64,000 bases of DNA, taken from positions 124,001-188,000 of the forward strand of contig NZ_BIMK01000001.1 of assembly GCF_004001045.1 (NCBI RefSeq), in the 5' to 3' direction. The DNA comes from Paenibacillus chibensis. GTDB taxonomy: Bacteria > Bacillota > Bacilli > Paenibacillales > Paenibacillaceae. A program made the translations under genes and the position numbers. Of this stretch, positions 1-8,487 are shown piece after piece (the first letter of the stretch is position 1; each line of letters begins with the position of its first letter). The notes beneath the pieces are model-generated. The model saw only the letters and a program-made list of their open reading frames with translations, was not told the DNA's origin and did not search any database.

Positions 1-857
1 ACGTTTTCCCCTTTTCAAAATTGATGCAACCGCCGCCGTGCTTATGGATGTACAGACCGGTAAAGTATATTATGAACATAACGCCTCTGCGGCCCTGCCT
101 CCGGCAAGCATGTCCAAAATGATGACGGAGCTGCTCGTGCTCAAAAATATTCATGAGGGCCATAACGCATGGGACGAGCCGGTGACGGCAAGCCGCTATG
201 CAGCCAATGTGACCGGTGCGGAAATCGGGCTGCGCCCAGGCGATACGCTCCCCCTTTCGACGATGTTCGAAGCGATGGTTATTCATTCCGCGAATGACGC
301 GGCCATAGCCCTGGCCGAGCATATCGCAGGCAGCGAGCAGGCCTTTGTGGAGCAGATGAACGCGATGGCCCGTAACATCGGCTTGTCTTCCCATACTATA
401 TTTGCGAACGCAACGGGCTTGTCATCCGCCGATCTGACGCCTTTCCAATCGGCTGCCTCGGAAGGGGAAACGCAAATGACCGCCAAGGATCTGGCCAAAA
501 TGGCCCGTTATTTGATTCGCACGTACCCGGAAATACTGAAAGTAACCGAAAAAACGGATATATACATTCCGGAACTTGAGCTTACGCTGCACACAACCAA
601 TTCGATGCTGGCCGGGAGAGCGCTTCGCATACAACGGCAATGACGGCTTCAAAACCGGATATACCCAGCGGGCGGGCTACTGCTTTACCGGGACATCTGA
701 AAGGGACGGCAAACGCTTCATCGCGGTGGTCATGGGAGCTTCAGACACCCAAAAACGCTTTGAGGACGCCGCCAAATTGTTCAACTACGGTTTCGACAAC
801 GGCAGCGGCGCAGTTCTCGGCAGATGGCTGAACCGGTCGGCGCAAACCGTCCATTAA
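1..857 (+). pseudogene. D-alanyl-D-alanine carboxypeptidase (DacF-like), frameshifted and cut by the window edge
   Basis: Serine D,D-peptidase that would trim the terminal D-Ala of peptidoglycan stem peptides outside the membrane. The reading frame is already open at base 2 (RFPLFKIDATAAVLMD), so the start lies outside the window. The SxxK motif (SMSK, near base 107) and the SxN motif (SAN, near 287) are in one frame. That frame stops at 643, while the KTG motif (FKTGYT, near 651) is in the +1 frame and runs to 857. One extra base (or two lost) around 614-619 explains it. The usual C-terminal beta domain of about 100 residues after the KTG region is also missing, since the frame ends 27 bases before the next gene. 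A true pseudogene and a sequencing error both fit. The VanR/VanS-like pair follows directly. Confidence 0.85.
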
Positions 858-884
858 TGAAAGAAACGGCTTGGGGGATATGAA

Positions 885-1583
885 ATGAGAAATATACTCG
901 TCGTGGACGATGATAAAGAAATTGCCAATTTGATTTCCATTTACTTAAAGAATGAAGGCTTTGAAATCGTATGCGCCCATGACGGGGAGGAGGCGCTCGA
1001 GCTGTTAGGCCGTCCGGAGCAGGCATTTGATCTGATCGTGCTCGACATCATGATGCCCAAAGTGGACGGACTCGAAGTCTGCCGGCAGGTGCGCAGCAGC
1101 GCTTCGGTTATTCCGATCCTGATGCTCAGCGCCAAAACCGAGGATATGGACAAAATCCTCGGCCTCATGACCGGCGCCGACGATTATATGATCAAGCCCT
1201 TTAACCCGCTCGAACTGACCGTCCGGGTCAAAACGCTGCTGCGCCGGACGTTCCAATACAATTCGGAGTCGCGGCCGGCCGATGATTCGGTGCTCCGCAT
1301 TCAAAGCGTCGAGATCAACCGCAGCACGCATCGCGTGACAGCCGACGGCACGGATGTGCAGCTGACCGGAAGGGAGTTCGATATTCTGGGTCTGCTTGCT
1401 TCGCATCCCGGCCGCGTCTTTAGCGCAGAGGAAATTTTCCAACGGGTATGGAAAGAAAAGTATTACGTGTCCAACAATACGGTCATGGTGCATATCAGCA
1501 ATCTGCGCGACAAGCTCGAAAAGGAGCTTGGCTATAAGCTGATACAAACCGTGTGGGGAGTAGGTTATAAAATCGATGCGTAG
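885..1583 (+). CDS. VanR-like OmpR-family response regulator
   Basis: Cytoplasmic DNA-binding response regulator of 232 residues. The receiver domain covers about residues 1-120 with the acidic pair at D8-D10, the phosphoacceptor D54 (LIVLDIMMP) and the switch lysine K104 (MIKPF). A winged-helix OmpR-type domain follows, ending in QTVWGVGYKIDA. The phrases GADDYMIKPFNPLEL and NNTVMVHISNLRDKL resemble VanR-type regulators of D,D-peptidase and vancomycin-resistance operons, but they do not prove that function. The start follows GGGGA. The gene overlaps the kinase gene by 8 bases, so the two are translationally coupled. Its place next to a D,D-carboxypeptidase remnant suggests cell-wall sensing. 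Confidence 0.93.
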   Translation: MRNILVVDDDKEIANLISIYLKNEGFEIVCAHDGEEALELLGRPEQAFDLIVLDIMMPKVDGLEVCRQVRSSASVIPILMLSAKTEDMDKILGLMTGADDYMIKPFNPLELTVRVKTLLRRTFQYNSESRPADDSVLRIQSVEINRSTHRVTADGTDVQLTGREFDILGLLASHPGRVFSAEEIFQRVWKEKYYVSNNTVMVHISNLRDKLEKELGYKLIQTVWGVGYKIDA

Positions 1584-2673
1584 CATGTTTAACAAGCTGC
1601 AGTGGAAAATCATTCTGCTGTTCTTTTTCAGCGTTGCCCTGACCTTTATCACGTTGTTTGTTTTGCGTACGGTACTCAACAACATGTACTATTCGAATTT
1701 CAAGCAGCTGTATCCCTTGGTGGAGAAAATCATCGGCCTGAACCGTGTCGTCGGCTTTTCGCTATGGCAGTCCGTTGTCGTTATTTTACTGTTTATTTTC
1801 TACGTCATGCTGCTGAGCTGGGGCACGACCCGGAAGCTAACACGGATCATTACCGGCGTCAAACGCATGACGGACGGCAATATGGATGAACGGATACAGG
1901 TCCGCTCGAATGACGAAATCGGCATGCTTGCGGATCAGATCAATGCGATGGCCAAGCAGCTGCAGCATTCCATCCATGAGGAACGTATGGCCACCCAAGC
2001 CAAAAATGAGCTGATCACGAATGTGTCCCATGATTTGCGCACCCCGCTGACATCGATTATCGGTTATCTGCGGTTGATCGAGGAGGACAAATACAAGGAT
2101 GAAGTCGAGCTGCGGTATTACGTCAATATCGCCTATGAAAAATCCAAGCGCATGAACCGGCTGGTGACGGATCTGTTCGACTATACGCGAATGGGCTTCG
2201 GCCAAATCCCCTTGAACCGCACCTCCATCGATCTGGTTCAGCTGATCGGGCAGCTTACGGCGGAGTTTACGCTGCAGCTCCACCATCACAAGATGGAGAT
2301 CCGGCTGGTCACGCCGCAGGAGAAGCTCTTCATTCATGCGGATGGCGACAAGATCATGCAGGCATTCGAAAACCTGATCACCAACGCAATGCGGTACGGA
2401 AAAGACGGCAAGCGAATCGAAGTCCATGTCGCCAGAGAGGGCAAACAGGGCGTCGTCCGGATTATCAATTTCGGCGCGCCGATTCCATCCATGGATTTGC
2501 CGTATATATTCGACCGCTTCTATCGCGTGGAAAAATCCCGTTCCGTCGATACCGGCGGCGCCGGCCTGGGCCTTGCGATCGTCAAAAGCATCGTCGAGCT
2601 TCACGAAGGCAGCATTTCAGCGGTCAGCTCCGCCCAGCAAACCGAATTTATCGTGCATCTTCCCCTCCAGTAA
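1576..2673 (+). CDS. VanS-like sensor histidine kinase
   Basis: Membrane sensor kinase of 365 residues and partner of the regulator just upstream. Two membrane segments (about residues 11-31 and 62-82) bracket a short outside loop of only about 30 residues. A HAMP domain follows, then the HisKA domain with the phosphorylated H152 (NVSHDLRTPLTSI), then the ATPase domain with the N box (ENLITNAMRYGKDG), the F box (IFDRFYRVE) and the G box (TGGAGLGLAIVKS). All catalytic motifs are intact. The very small sensor loop is typical of intramembrane-sensing or VanS-type kinases. The signal cannot be read from the sequence. A terminator follows within 15 bases of the stop. Confidence 0.93.
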   Translation: MRSMFNKLQWKIILLFFFSVALTFITLFVLRTVLNNMYYSNFKQLYPLVEKIIGLNRVVGFSLWQSVVVILLFIFYVMLLSWGTTRKLTRIITGVKRMTDGNMDERIQVRSNDEIGMLADQINAMAKQLQHSIHEERMATQAKNELITNVSHDLRTPLTSIIGYLRLIEEDKYKDEVELRYYVNIAYEKSKRMNRLVTDLFDYTRMGFGQIPLNRTSIDLVQLIGQLTAEFTLQLHHHKMEIRLVTPQEKLFIHADGDKIMQAFENLITNAMRYGKDGKRIEVHVAREGKQGVVRIINFGAPIPSMDLPYIFDRFYRVEKSRSVDTGGAGLGLAIVKSIVELHEGSISAVSSAQQTEFIVHLPLQ

Positions 2674-2686
2674 TTACCGGCTCACC

Positions 2687-2741
2687 AAAAAGAGGCTTGC
2701 CCCAGGGTCTTCGTTCAGACCCGCAGGGACAGCCTCTTTTA
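2687..2741. terminator. Bidirectional intrinsic terminator
   Basis: AAAAAGAGGCT pairs with AGCCTCTTTT around a long loop that holds a further GC-rich pairing (GGGTCT/AGACCC). A T run on one side and an A run on the other let it serve both the kinase gene and the convergent exporter gene. Confidence 0.8.
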
Positions 2742-2754
2742 TTCGGCAGCGATT

Positions 2755-3804
2755 CTATCGCTTCAGCCAGGACAGCCATAGCGCTTCGTCATCCGATTTA
2801 TGGTAGTGCTCCACCAGACGGTTCAAGCGTTCAAGCTGGTAACCATAGTCATACATGGTGGAGGCGACGATCGTCAGCCTCAGCCGGTACTCCGGCTGCC
2901 CGGCCGCATATTCGAGCACATGTTGGATGAAAGCATCACTTTCCTCCAGCAGCAGGCTCGATTCCACGCTCCCCGGCTTCAAGTTATCTTCGAACTTCAG
3001 CAGCACATATTCATGCAGCTTAATCAGCTTTTCCAGCTGCTGATCGAAAAACAGATCCAGCTCCGCTGACCGCTCGGACTGAAAATAATGCTCCTCCACC
3101 GCATCGAGCACCTCTCTGCCCTTGCGGAGCGTGTTCAGCATCTGTTTGTACACGACAAGATGCCGGGTCTGGCTGAATTTCGCGCGCTTCAGCTTCTTCT
3201 GCTCTTCCTCCAGCAGCTTGTACTTGTCCGACAACGATTTGATCGAATCCTCCAGCCCCCTTTTCTTATCCCGGAAAATGTTCTCTTTGATCTCGTCGGA
3301 TATGGCGGTCCGCATCAAAAGCGACATCTGGTTGAAGGTGGACTGGATTTGGCTCGTAAACTGCATTTTCGGCTTCGGCGGAAATAGCAGGACGTTGATC
3401 AGGAACGCCGACACAATGCCGATCAAACTGAGCGAGAAACGGGTGAGGGCAAACTGCCACTGCCCGGATGCTTCCATGACTACAATGACCGTGACCAGGG
3501 TTAATCCGATCGTATCGCCCATTTTCAGCTTTAAACAAATCATAATGACAATAATACATACGAGACCCACTGCGATAGGCTCATTGGAAAATACCAAGCC
3601 CGCGATCAGGGCCAGCACGGCTCCCAGCGTATTGGTCTGGAGCTGATCCAGGAAATACCGCCAGGAACGGTATATGGACGGCTGCATCGCGAATATGGCG
3701 GCTACAGCCGATATAACCGGCGAGGATAAATGTAGCCACATGCTGATATATAGTGCGAGCGTGACGGCGATTCCCGTCTTCAGCATACGCGCTCCGAAAG
3801 TCAA
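2755..3804 (-). CDS. Aromatic acid exporter family (ArAE_1/FUSC) membrane protein
   Basis: 349 residues. The N-terminal half (about residues 5-145) has five or six hydrophobic segments, including the family-like stretch around ISAVAAIFAMQPS. The C-terminal half is a cytoplasmic, charged, mostly helical domain (ArAE_1_C type). The family resembles B. subtilis YqjA and is thought to export aromatic or related organic acids; the substrate here is unknown. The start is a TTG (TTGACTTTCGG) placed about 9 bases after GGAGG; an ATG six codons later is the alternative. It stands alone, convergent with the two-component genes. Confidence 0.85.
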   Translation of the reverse strand: MTFGARMLKTGIAVTLALYISMWLHLSSPVISAVAAIFAMQPSIYRSWRYFLDQLQTNTLGAVLALIAGLVFSNEPIAVGLVCIIVIMICLKLKMGDTIGLTLVTVIVVMEASGQWQFALTRFSLSLIGIVSAFLINVLLFPPKPKMQFTSQIQSTFNQMSLLMRTAISDEIKENIFRDKKRGLEDSIKSLSDKYKLLEEEQKKLKRAKFSQTRHLVVYKQMLNTLRKGREVLDAVEEHYFQSERSAELDLFFDQQLEKLIKLHEYVLLKFEDNLKPGSVESSLLLEESDAFIQHVLEYAAGQPEYRLRLTIVASTMYDYGYQLERLNRLVEHYHKSDDEALWLSWLKR

Positions 3805-4056
3805 GGCTGCATCTCCTCCATTCTATATCTAAAAGACATTAACAGCGTACTTTTACAGAAGGCCTCTTCACATCAATTTATGCATCAGCCGTCTGTCAAT
3901 CATTCCTGTTATACGAAATATTACCCGCTCTTGAGCGTAATGATGCAATCCGGCGGCTCTCCCCCGTTTTTCCGGAACGGAGTATGATTTATCCATTTAA
4001 GCCCATAATAAATACAGAATATGAAAGAATAACCATAACATCAACGAGGTGACAAG

Positions 4057-4560
4057 ATGAATCTATTCAAAAAAACACTTCTGGCCGGAGCTCTTTCCTG
4101 CGTTTTGGCCGCAGGAGGATTCTCCTTTGCTCATACAGCCGGAGCGGCTCCAGATACCCGTGCAGCAACGCCCGAAATGTCTCCCCCGGCTGAGAAAGAG
4201 AAGCAGGACGAAAGCCGCCACAGACGGCATGGGCATCATGGACGCAAATTCGTTCTGTTTAAGGATGCGGCTGCGCTGCTCGGTATGACCGAACAGGATC
4301 TGAAAAAGGAATGGAAGCAGGGCAAGTCGCTCCAGCAGATCGCCAAAGAGAAAAAGAACTGGGACGCCGAAGAATTCGTGCAAAAGCTTACTGCCGTCCA
4401 AAGCGCTAAACTCGACAGTGCGGTCAAAGCCGGTAAAATGACGCAGCAGCAGGCGGATCAGCTGAAGAAGAAGCTTCCGGGCTCCCTGAAACGCTTCACG
4501 CAGCATGTTTACCATCCGCATCAAGACCGCCGATTGCCGTCTACTCACTCTGAAATCTAA
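4057..4560 (+). CDS. Secreted small His/Lys-rich protein of unknown function
   Basis: 167 residues with a clear signal peptide (residues 1-31, cleavage near HTAGAA), so probably exported. After a basic, histidine-rich stretch (RHRRHGHHGR) there is one copy of a repeat-like helix unit: AALLGMTEQDLKKEWKQG, then KSLQQIAKEK. This LLGM...L..G.S...IA pattern occurs in Bacillales exported proteins of unknown function, often in several copies. The histidine cluster could bind metal, but that is inference. GAGGTG lies 6 bases before the ATG. A copy of the dispersed two-hairpin repeat begins 12 bases after the stop. Confidence 0.8.
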   Translation: MNLFKKTLLAGALSCVLAAGGFSFAHTAGAAPDTRAATPEMSPPAEKEKQDESRHRRHGHHGRKFVLFKDAAALLGMTEQDLKKEWKQGKSLQQIAKEKKNWDAEEFVQKLTAVQSAKLDSAVKAGKMTQQQADQLKKKLPGSLKRFTQHVYHPHQDRRLPSTHSEI

Positions 4561-4572
4561 TGCCTTACCGCA

Positions 4573-4690
4573 CAAGAAAAACATCTATCGATGTACTTTC
4601 TCAGTAGACAGACCGCGTTCAGCGGCAGTTTTTCTTGCAATATCAGGAAGCCATGACACAGTAGCTTATACTTTCTGATATTATAATAAA
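4573..4690. repeat. Dispersed two-hairpin repeat, copy A
   Basis: About 115 bp clearly related to copy B at 12529-12640. The first hairpin is bounded by CAAGAAAAAC and GTTTTTCTTG. The second is bounded by ATATCAG and CTGATAT. The unpaired middle contains the shared phrase AGACAGACCGCGTT (AGACAGATCGCGTT in copy B). Coding potential is absent. Confidence 0.75.
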
Positions 4691-4721
4691 ATCCTAACGG
4701 CCTAGGCGTTAGGATTTTTGT
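4688..4721. terminator. Intrinsic terminator, probably bidirectional
   Basis: AATCCTAACG pairs perfectly with CGTTAGGATT around GCCTAGG, followed by TTTTTG. It sits between the small secreted protein gene and the convergent AI-2E-family gene. Confidence 0.9.
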
Positions 4722-4758
4722 TATGCGGATCTACAGGCTGCAGGATGGACACGTCGCG

Positions 4759-5832
4759 TTATCCCTTTTTAGGCTTCGTCTTTTCCTGAACCGGAATCGG
4801 CTCTTTGGGCGGATGATTCACGGGGACATCCAGCAGATCCAGCAGGAACATAAACACGGGCACGCCGAGAATGAGTCCCCATACCCCGAAGAAATGCTCA
4901 GAAACGATCAGTACGGCGAACGTATAAAAAATCGGCAGATGCGTTTTGTCCGACATGAACTTTGGATTCATGACATAGGCCTCGAAGGCGTGCAGGACGG
5001 CCACCATAATCAAGATATAAATTACCTTGGGAATCCCACCGATGCCGAAGGCGATCGCGCATAACGGGACGAGCGAAACGATAACCCCCATCACCGGAAT
5101 CAGACCGAGCAGGAAGATCATCAGCCCCAGCGCGAACAGGTTCGGAAAGCCCATGATCCACAAAAACAACGTCGAGAAGCAGGCATTGATCACGGAGATC
5201 AGAAACTGTACTTCGATCACTTTTCCAAAGGAAAAGGTGAATTTTTTCCCGAAATAGGCAAGCTCATCGTATACATAGGATAGCTTGCTGGTTCTGAATT
5301 TTTCCGTGAAATTCGTCACTTTCTCTTTTTCAAGCATAAAGAACAAGCTCATGATAATGGCAAGGGCAATATTCAAGCTGAATTTGCCGATGTTCGAGAT
5401 CGTATTGGACACCAGACTGTACCCCTGCTTAAGATAAGCAGCGAAATCAATCTTGTGGATGTAGTCCAAAATATAATTCATCACTTTATTGTCCGTTAGA
5501 ACCAGCGGGTTACTGTAGAAGTAAATAACCTGCTTGATCAATCCGTTCAACTCGCCAATAAGCTTCGGGGCGTATTGATACGTACCGACCGATAACAGAG
5601 CAACGAAAACAGCGTAAATCAGGATTAGCGCTATTTTCCTGCTGATCCCCATCCGGTTCGTCAATCGGCGGGTCAGCGACGAATGAACCCGGTTGACAAG
5701 GTAGGTCAGGATGAATGTGATCAGGATCAGGTTCATCATGCTTCGGAATAAATAAAGAAACAGTACGAGCAGGATGAGTACCACGCCTTTTTTAACTGCG
5801 GGAAGGTGAAGAAATTCTTTCATAGACGTCAT
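4759..5832 (-). CDS. AI-2E family (UPF0118/PerM) transporter
   Basis: 357-residue membrane protein with about seven hydrophobic segments: two near the N terminus (residues 14-48), one near 60-85, one near 150-170, then a cluster from about 205 to 330. The central soluble stretch carries amphipathic helices and the C-terminal tail is Pro/Lys rich (PVQEKTKPKKG). The pattern IPVMGVIVSLVP and the late HAFEAYVMNPKFMSDKTHL match the AI-2E exporter family. Members export varied substrates (autoinducer-2 or sodium in some cases), so the cargo here is open. AAAGGAG lies 14 bases before the ATG; an in-frame ATG three codons later is possible. Confidence 0.9.
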   Translation of the reverse strand: MTSMKEFLHLPAVKKGVVLILLVLFLYLFRSMMNLILITFILTYLVNRVHSSLTRRLTNRMGISRKIALILIYAVFVALLSVGTYQYAPKLIGELNGLIKQVIYFYSNPLVLTDNKVMNYILDYIHKIDFAAYLKQGYSLVSNTISNIGKFSLNIALAIIMSLFFMLEKEKVTNFTEKFRTSKLSYVYDELAYFGKKFTFSFGKVIEVQFLISVINACFSTLFLWIMGFPNLFALGLMIFLLGLIPVMGVIVSLVPLCAIAFGIGGIPKVIYILIMVAVLHAFEAYVMNPKFMSDKTHLPIFYTFAVLIVSEHFFGVWGLILGVPVFMFLLDLLDVPVNHPPKEPIPVQEKTKPKKG

Positions 5833-5957
5833 CTTTTCGCAACCAGACTCCTTTTAATCTCTAAAGTTTCTCTCCTGAATTTTGCAAAAGTCTCTATGAC
5901 ATCATATTACGCGAGTACACCATTTTCATGCAAGTTTTGTGGGCTCTTCAGCGTAAA

Positions 5958-6608
5958 TCACATCCTATTTTTCGGATGTCTCCAGTATCGTTCGAACAAA
6001 GCGATGGAGATCATCAGCCATGTGGCGCTTGCCAGATAGCCTCCAAGGACGTCGCTCGGGTAATGGACCCCCAGATAAATCCGGCTGATGCCGATAAGTG
6101 CCGTAAGAGCCACGCCGGCCGCGATCATGACCATTCTCCATGCAAAGGAAGAAATATGCCTCCACAGCAGGAAGGTCAACGTGCCGTATAACGCAAAGGC
6201 CGCCATGGAATGCCCGCTGGGAAAGCTGAAGCCGGAAATCTCGATCAAGCGGTGCGTATGCGGTCTCTGCCGCTGAAACCAATTTTTAAGAATGATGTTC
6301 CACAGTTCGGAACCGCCCACGGATACCAAGAACAAAATCAATTCGCGGCGGTGCTTCAAAACAACCATCAGAAAGAAGAAAGCGACCACCGACAGAAGGG
6401 TAGCCATCAGCGACGAGCCGATAAAGGTGAAGAACTTCATGACCTTGGTCAGCCAGGGGCTCTCGAGGCCTTGGACCGCGGAAATGACCGCATTGTCAAA
6501 CCAAGCAATATGATTCGTTTCGATACATATCGTGATCACGATAAATAGACAGCCCAGAATCAGGCTGGTTAGGGTCAGCTTTTTCAGCCGATTGCGCTTC
6601 GAATTCAT
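5958..6608 (-). CDS. PAP2-family membrane phosphatase
   Basis: About 216 residues and six hydrophobic segments. The three phosphatase motifs are complete: KxxxxxxRP (KNWFQRQRP, about residues 108-116), PSGH (SFPSGHSMAAF, about 128-138) and SRxxxxxHxxxD (SRIYLGVHYPSD). The active site faces outside. The family removes phosphate from lipid phosphates such as undecaprenyl pyrophosphate or phosphatidic acid; which one applies here cannot be told. GGGAGG lies about 14 bases before the ATG, and a TTG one codon earlier is an alternative. No terminator is visible after the stop. Confidence 0.92.
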   Translation of the reverse strand: MNSKRNRLKKLTLTSLILGCLFIVITICIETNHIAWFDNAVISAVQGLESPWLTKVMKFFTFIGSSLMATLLSVVAFFFLMVVLKHRRELILFLVSVGGSELWNIILKNWFQRQRPHTHRLIEISGFSFPSGHSMAAFALYGTLTFLLWRHISSFAWRMVMIAAGVALTALIGISRIYLGVHYPSDVLGGYLASATWLMISIALFERYWRHPKNRM

Positions 6609-6715
6609 CAATAGGGAATATCCTCCCAGCTTTTGGATTTATCCTTTCTATTATCCATAAAGCTTATCCCTTTGTCACGCTCGCAGTCTGTTTCTGCCCT
6701 AAAAATCCGCAAAAA

Positions 6716-6746
6716 AAAAGAGCACCGGCAGCGCCGGTGCTCTTTC
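6716..6746 (-). terminator. Intrinsic terminator of the DUF1657 gene
   Basis: Read leftward, GAGCACCGGC pairs with GCCGGTGCTC around a three-base loop and is followed by a run of nine T residues. Confidence 0.92.
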
Positions 6747-6785
6747 GATGAGGTTGTCTTGTATGTAACAAGACTCTCGTCAGGC

Positions 6786-6992
6786 CTAGAAGCCTTTGTA
6801 CTGTGGCTCTTCGTTTTCGAGCTGTTGAACTCTGCTCTCCACCTGCTGTACGATTTGCTGGGTTTGCTGGGCAGCGTTGGTGAACAGGTTCTTGGCTTCT
6901 TGGTTCTGCGTGCTCAGCGCGAAGGTTTCCAAGCTGGCTTGTGCGCTCTTCAGAGAAGCGAGAGTCGTTTTAACCTGGGAAGACACTGTCAT
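6786..6992 (-). CDS. DUF1657 small protein (spoVA-associated)
   Basis: 68 residues, soluble, almost entirely predicted helix (VKTTLASLKSAQASLETFAL and so on), with an intact start after AAAGGAGGTGAG. It matches the DUF1657 family of small proteins that accompany spoVA-type operons in spore formers; its biochemical role is unknown. The gene is divergent from the DUF421 gene and is followed by its own strong terminator. The DUF421 protein across the 130-bp divergent promoter region ends in a domain related to this protein. Confidence 0.9.
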   Translation of the reverse strand: MTVSSQVKTTLASLKSAQASLETFALSTQNQEAKNLFTNAAQQTQQIVQQVESRVQQLENEEPQYKGF

Positions 6993-7122
6993 GGTTCGTT
7001 CTCACCTCCTTTGCAGAATAAGTACGAAAATTAATCTAACCTGCACGAAGTGAAAAAATTCATAAAAATCATGGGAGAAGTAAATAATTTGATTATTCAG
7101 ACTGAAATGGAGGTTATGCAAA

Positions 7123-7983
7123 ATGCCGGAATGGGTCGAGGTCATTACCCGTACTTTGGCAGCCGTCGTCGTGTTGTTCGCCCTAACCCGATTGCTCGGA
7201 AAAAGGCAAATATCCCAGTTGTCCTTCTTCGAATATATAACGGGCATCACGATCGGGGATCTGGCTGCGACCATCTCGCTGGACGTGAAGGGGACATGGT
7301 ATCTGGGGATCATTTCCTTGTCGGTATGGGTGCTTGTATCGCTCGGCATTGAGTTTCTGCAGCTCAAAAGCAAGAAAGCGCGCGATTTCATCGACAGTAA
7401 AAGCACCGTTTTGATCAAAGACGGAAAAATCCTCGAGGACAACCTGAAAAAGGAACGCCTCACCAACGAGGAGCTGTTGGAGCAGCTCCGGGGCAAGGAC
7501 GTCTTCAAAGCCGCCGAGGTCGAATTCGCGATCATGGAGCCAAACGGCGAAATCAACGTGCTTCTCAAAAAGCAAAACCAGCCTCTATCCCCGACACATC
7601 TGGGCATCCAGGTTGGTCCCGAATCGGAGCCGCAAACGGTCATCCTCGATGGCAAAGTGATGGATGAGCCGCTGGCAACCCGGGGACTCAACCGCAAATG
7701 GATTCATACGGAGCTTGAAAAAATCGGCGTTTCGCTGGATAACGTATACGTCGGTCAGGTCGACAGCTATGGGCAATTATATGTTGATCTGTTTGACGAT
7801 CAAATCAAAGTACCCGAGCCGCAGCAAAAGGCAACCCTGTTTGCCGAATTAAAAAAATGCCAGGCGGATCTGGAAATGTTCGGCCTTTCGACGGACCGGC
7901 CGGAGGCAAAATCGTTGTACGAGCAGTGCTCCATTCAGCTTGAGCAGGTGATCTCTGACGTCAGGCCGCTATTAACGCGTTAG
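7123..7983 (+). CDS. DUF421 (YetF-like) membrane protein fused to a DUF1657 domain
   Basis: 286 residues. Three N-terminal membrane segments (about residues 5-22, 35-52 and 57-78) precede a soluble DUF421 domain (about 85-225) with the GITIGDLAATISL motif. The last 48 residues (about 236-283, KATLFAELKKCQADLEMFGL and on) align with the free DUF1657 protein encoded next door: both read L..LK..QA.LE.F.LST...EAK.L. DUF421-DUF1657 proteins are known companions of spoVA2mob-type operons, which raise spore heat resistance in Bacillus. GGAGG lies 9 bases before the ATG. It is the first gene of a three-gene run with spoVAC and spoVAD. Confidence 0.92.
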   Translation: MPEWVEVITRTLAAVVVLFALTRLLGKRQISQLSFFEYITGITIGDLAATISLDVKGTWYLGIISLSVWVLVSLGIEFLQLKSKKARDFIDSKSTVLIKDGKILEDNLKKERLTNEELLEQLRGKDVFKAAEVEFAIMEPNGEINVLLKKQNQPLSPTHLGIQVGPESEPQTVILDGKVMDEPLATRGLNRKWIHTELEKIGVSLDNVYVGQVDSYGQLYVDLFDDQIKVPEPQQKATLFAELKKCQADLEMFGLSTDRPEAKSLYEQCSIQLEQVISDVRPLLTR

Positions 7984-7997
7984 GAGGGAAACACATC

Positions 7998-8480
7998 GTG
8001 GTCAGTAAAACGAAAAAGAAGCTAACCCCTGTGCAGCAGGAGTATCAGGCACTCGCCAAAAAACGCGAGCCGAGCAAGTTCACGTTCAAAAATCTCTACC
8101 GGGCTTTTCTGGTCGGCGGGCTGATCTGCCTGATCGGAGAAATCGTCCAGCAGTCGTTCGTCCATTTCGGCGGCTACTCCGTGAAGGAAGCTTCCAGTCC
8201 GACCGTAGGCGTCATGATTCTCATTTCGGTCATTCTGACCTGCTTCGGGGTATACGATAAAATCGCCCAATGGGCGGGCGCGGGTACGGCCGTACCCGTT
8301 ACGGGTTTTGCGAACGCCATGGCCTCCGCGGCGATTGAATACCGCCGGGACGGCATCGTCCTCGGCATTGGCGGCAGCATATTCAAGGTTGCCGGACCGG
8401 TCATCGTCTTCGGCACGGTCGCCGCGTTTGCCGTCGGCATCGCCTACGTTATTTTCGATCCCAACATTGTAGGAGGTTGA
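7998..8480 (+). CDS. spoVAC: Stage V sporulation protein AC
   Basis: 160-residue inner-membrane protein of the forespore with about four hydrophobic segments. The phrase KFTFKNLYRAFLVGGLICLIGE and the stretch TGFANAMASAAIEYRRDG are characteristic of SpoVAC. In B. subtilis SpoVAC acts in dipicolinic acid movement and behaves as a mechanosensitive channel. The start is GTG with TAGGAGGG about 10 bases upstream. The gene lies 14 bases after the DUF421 gene and 7 before spoVAD. The long, basic N-terminal tail is normal for the family. Confidence 0.95.
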   Translation: MVSKTKKKLTPVQQEYQALAKKREPSKFTFKNLYRAFLVGGLICLIGEIVQQSFVHFGGYSVKEASSPTVGVMILISVILTCFGVYDKIAQWAGAGTAVPVTGFANAMASAAIEYRRDGIVLGIGGSIFKVAGPVIVFGTVAAFAVGIAYVIFDPNIVGG

Positions 8481-8487
8481 ACCGATC

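Noticed and set aside
1005..1685. Minus-strand frame opposite the VanR-like regulator
   Set aside because: It has no ribosome site or recognisable domain, and covers a well-conserved regulator gene.
6993..7122. Forespore-type (sigma-G) promoters between the DUF1657 and DUF421 genes
   Set aside because: Expected from the genes' roles, but no pair of boxes with proper spacing could be picked with confidence.
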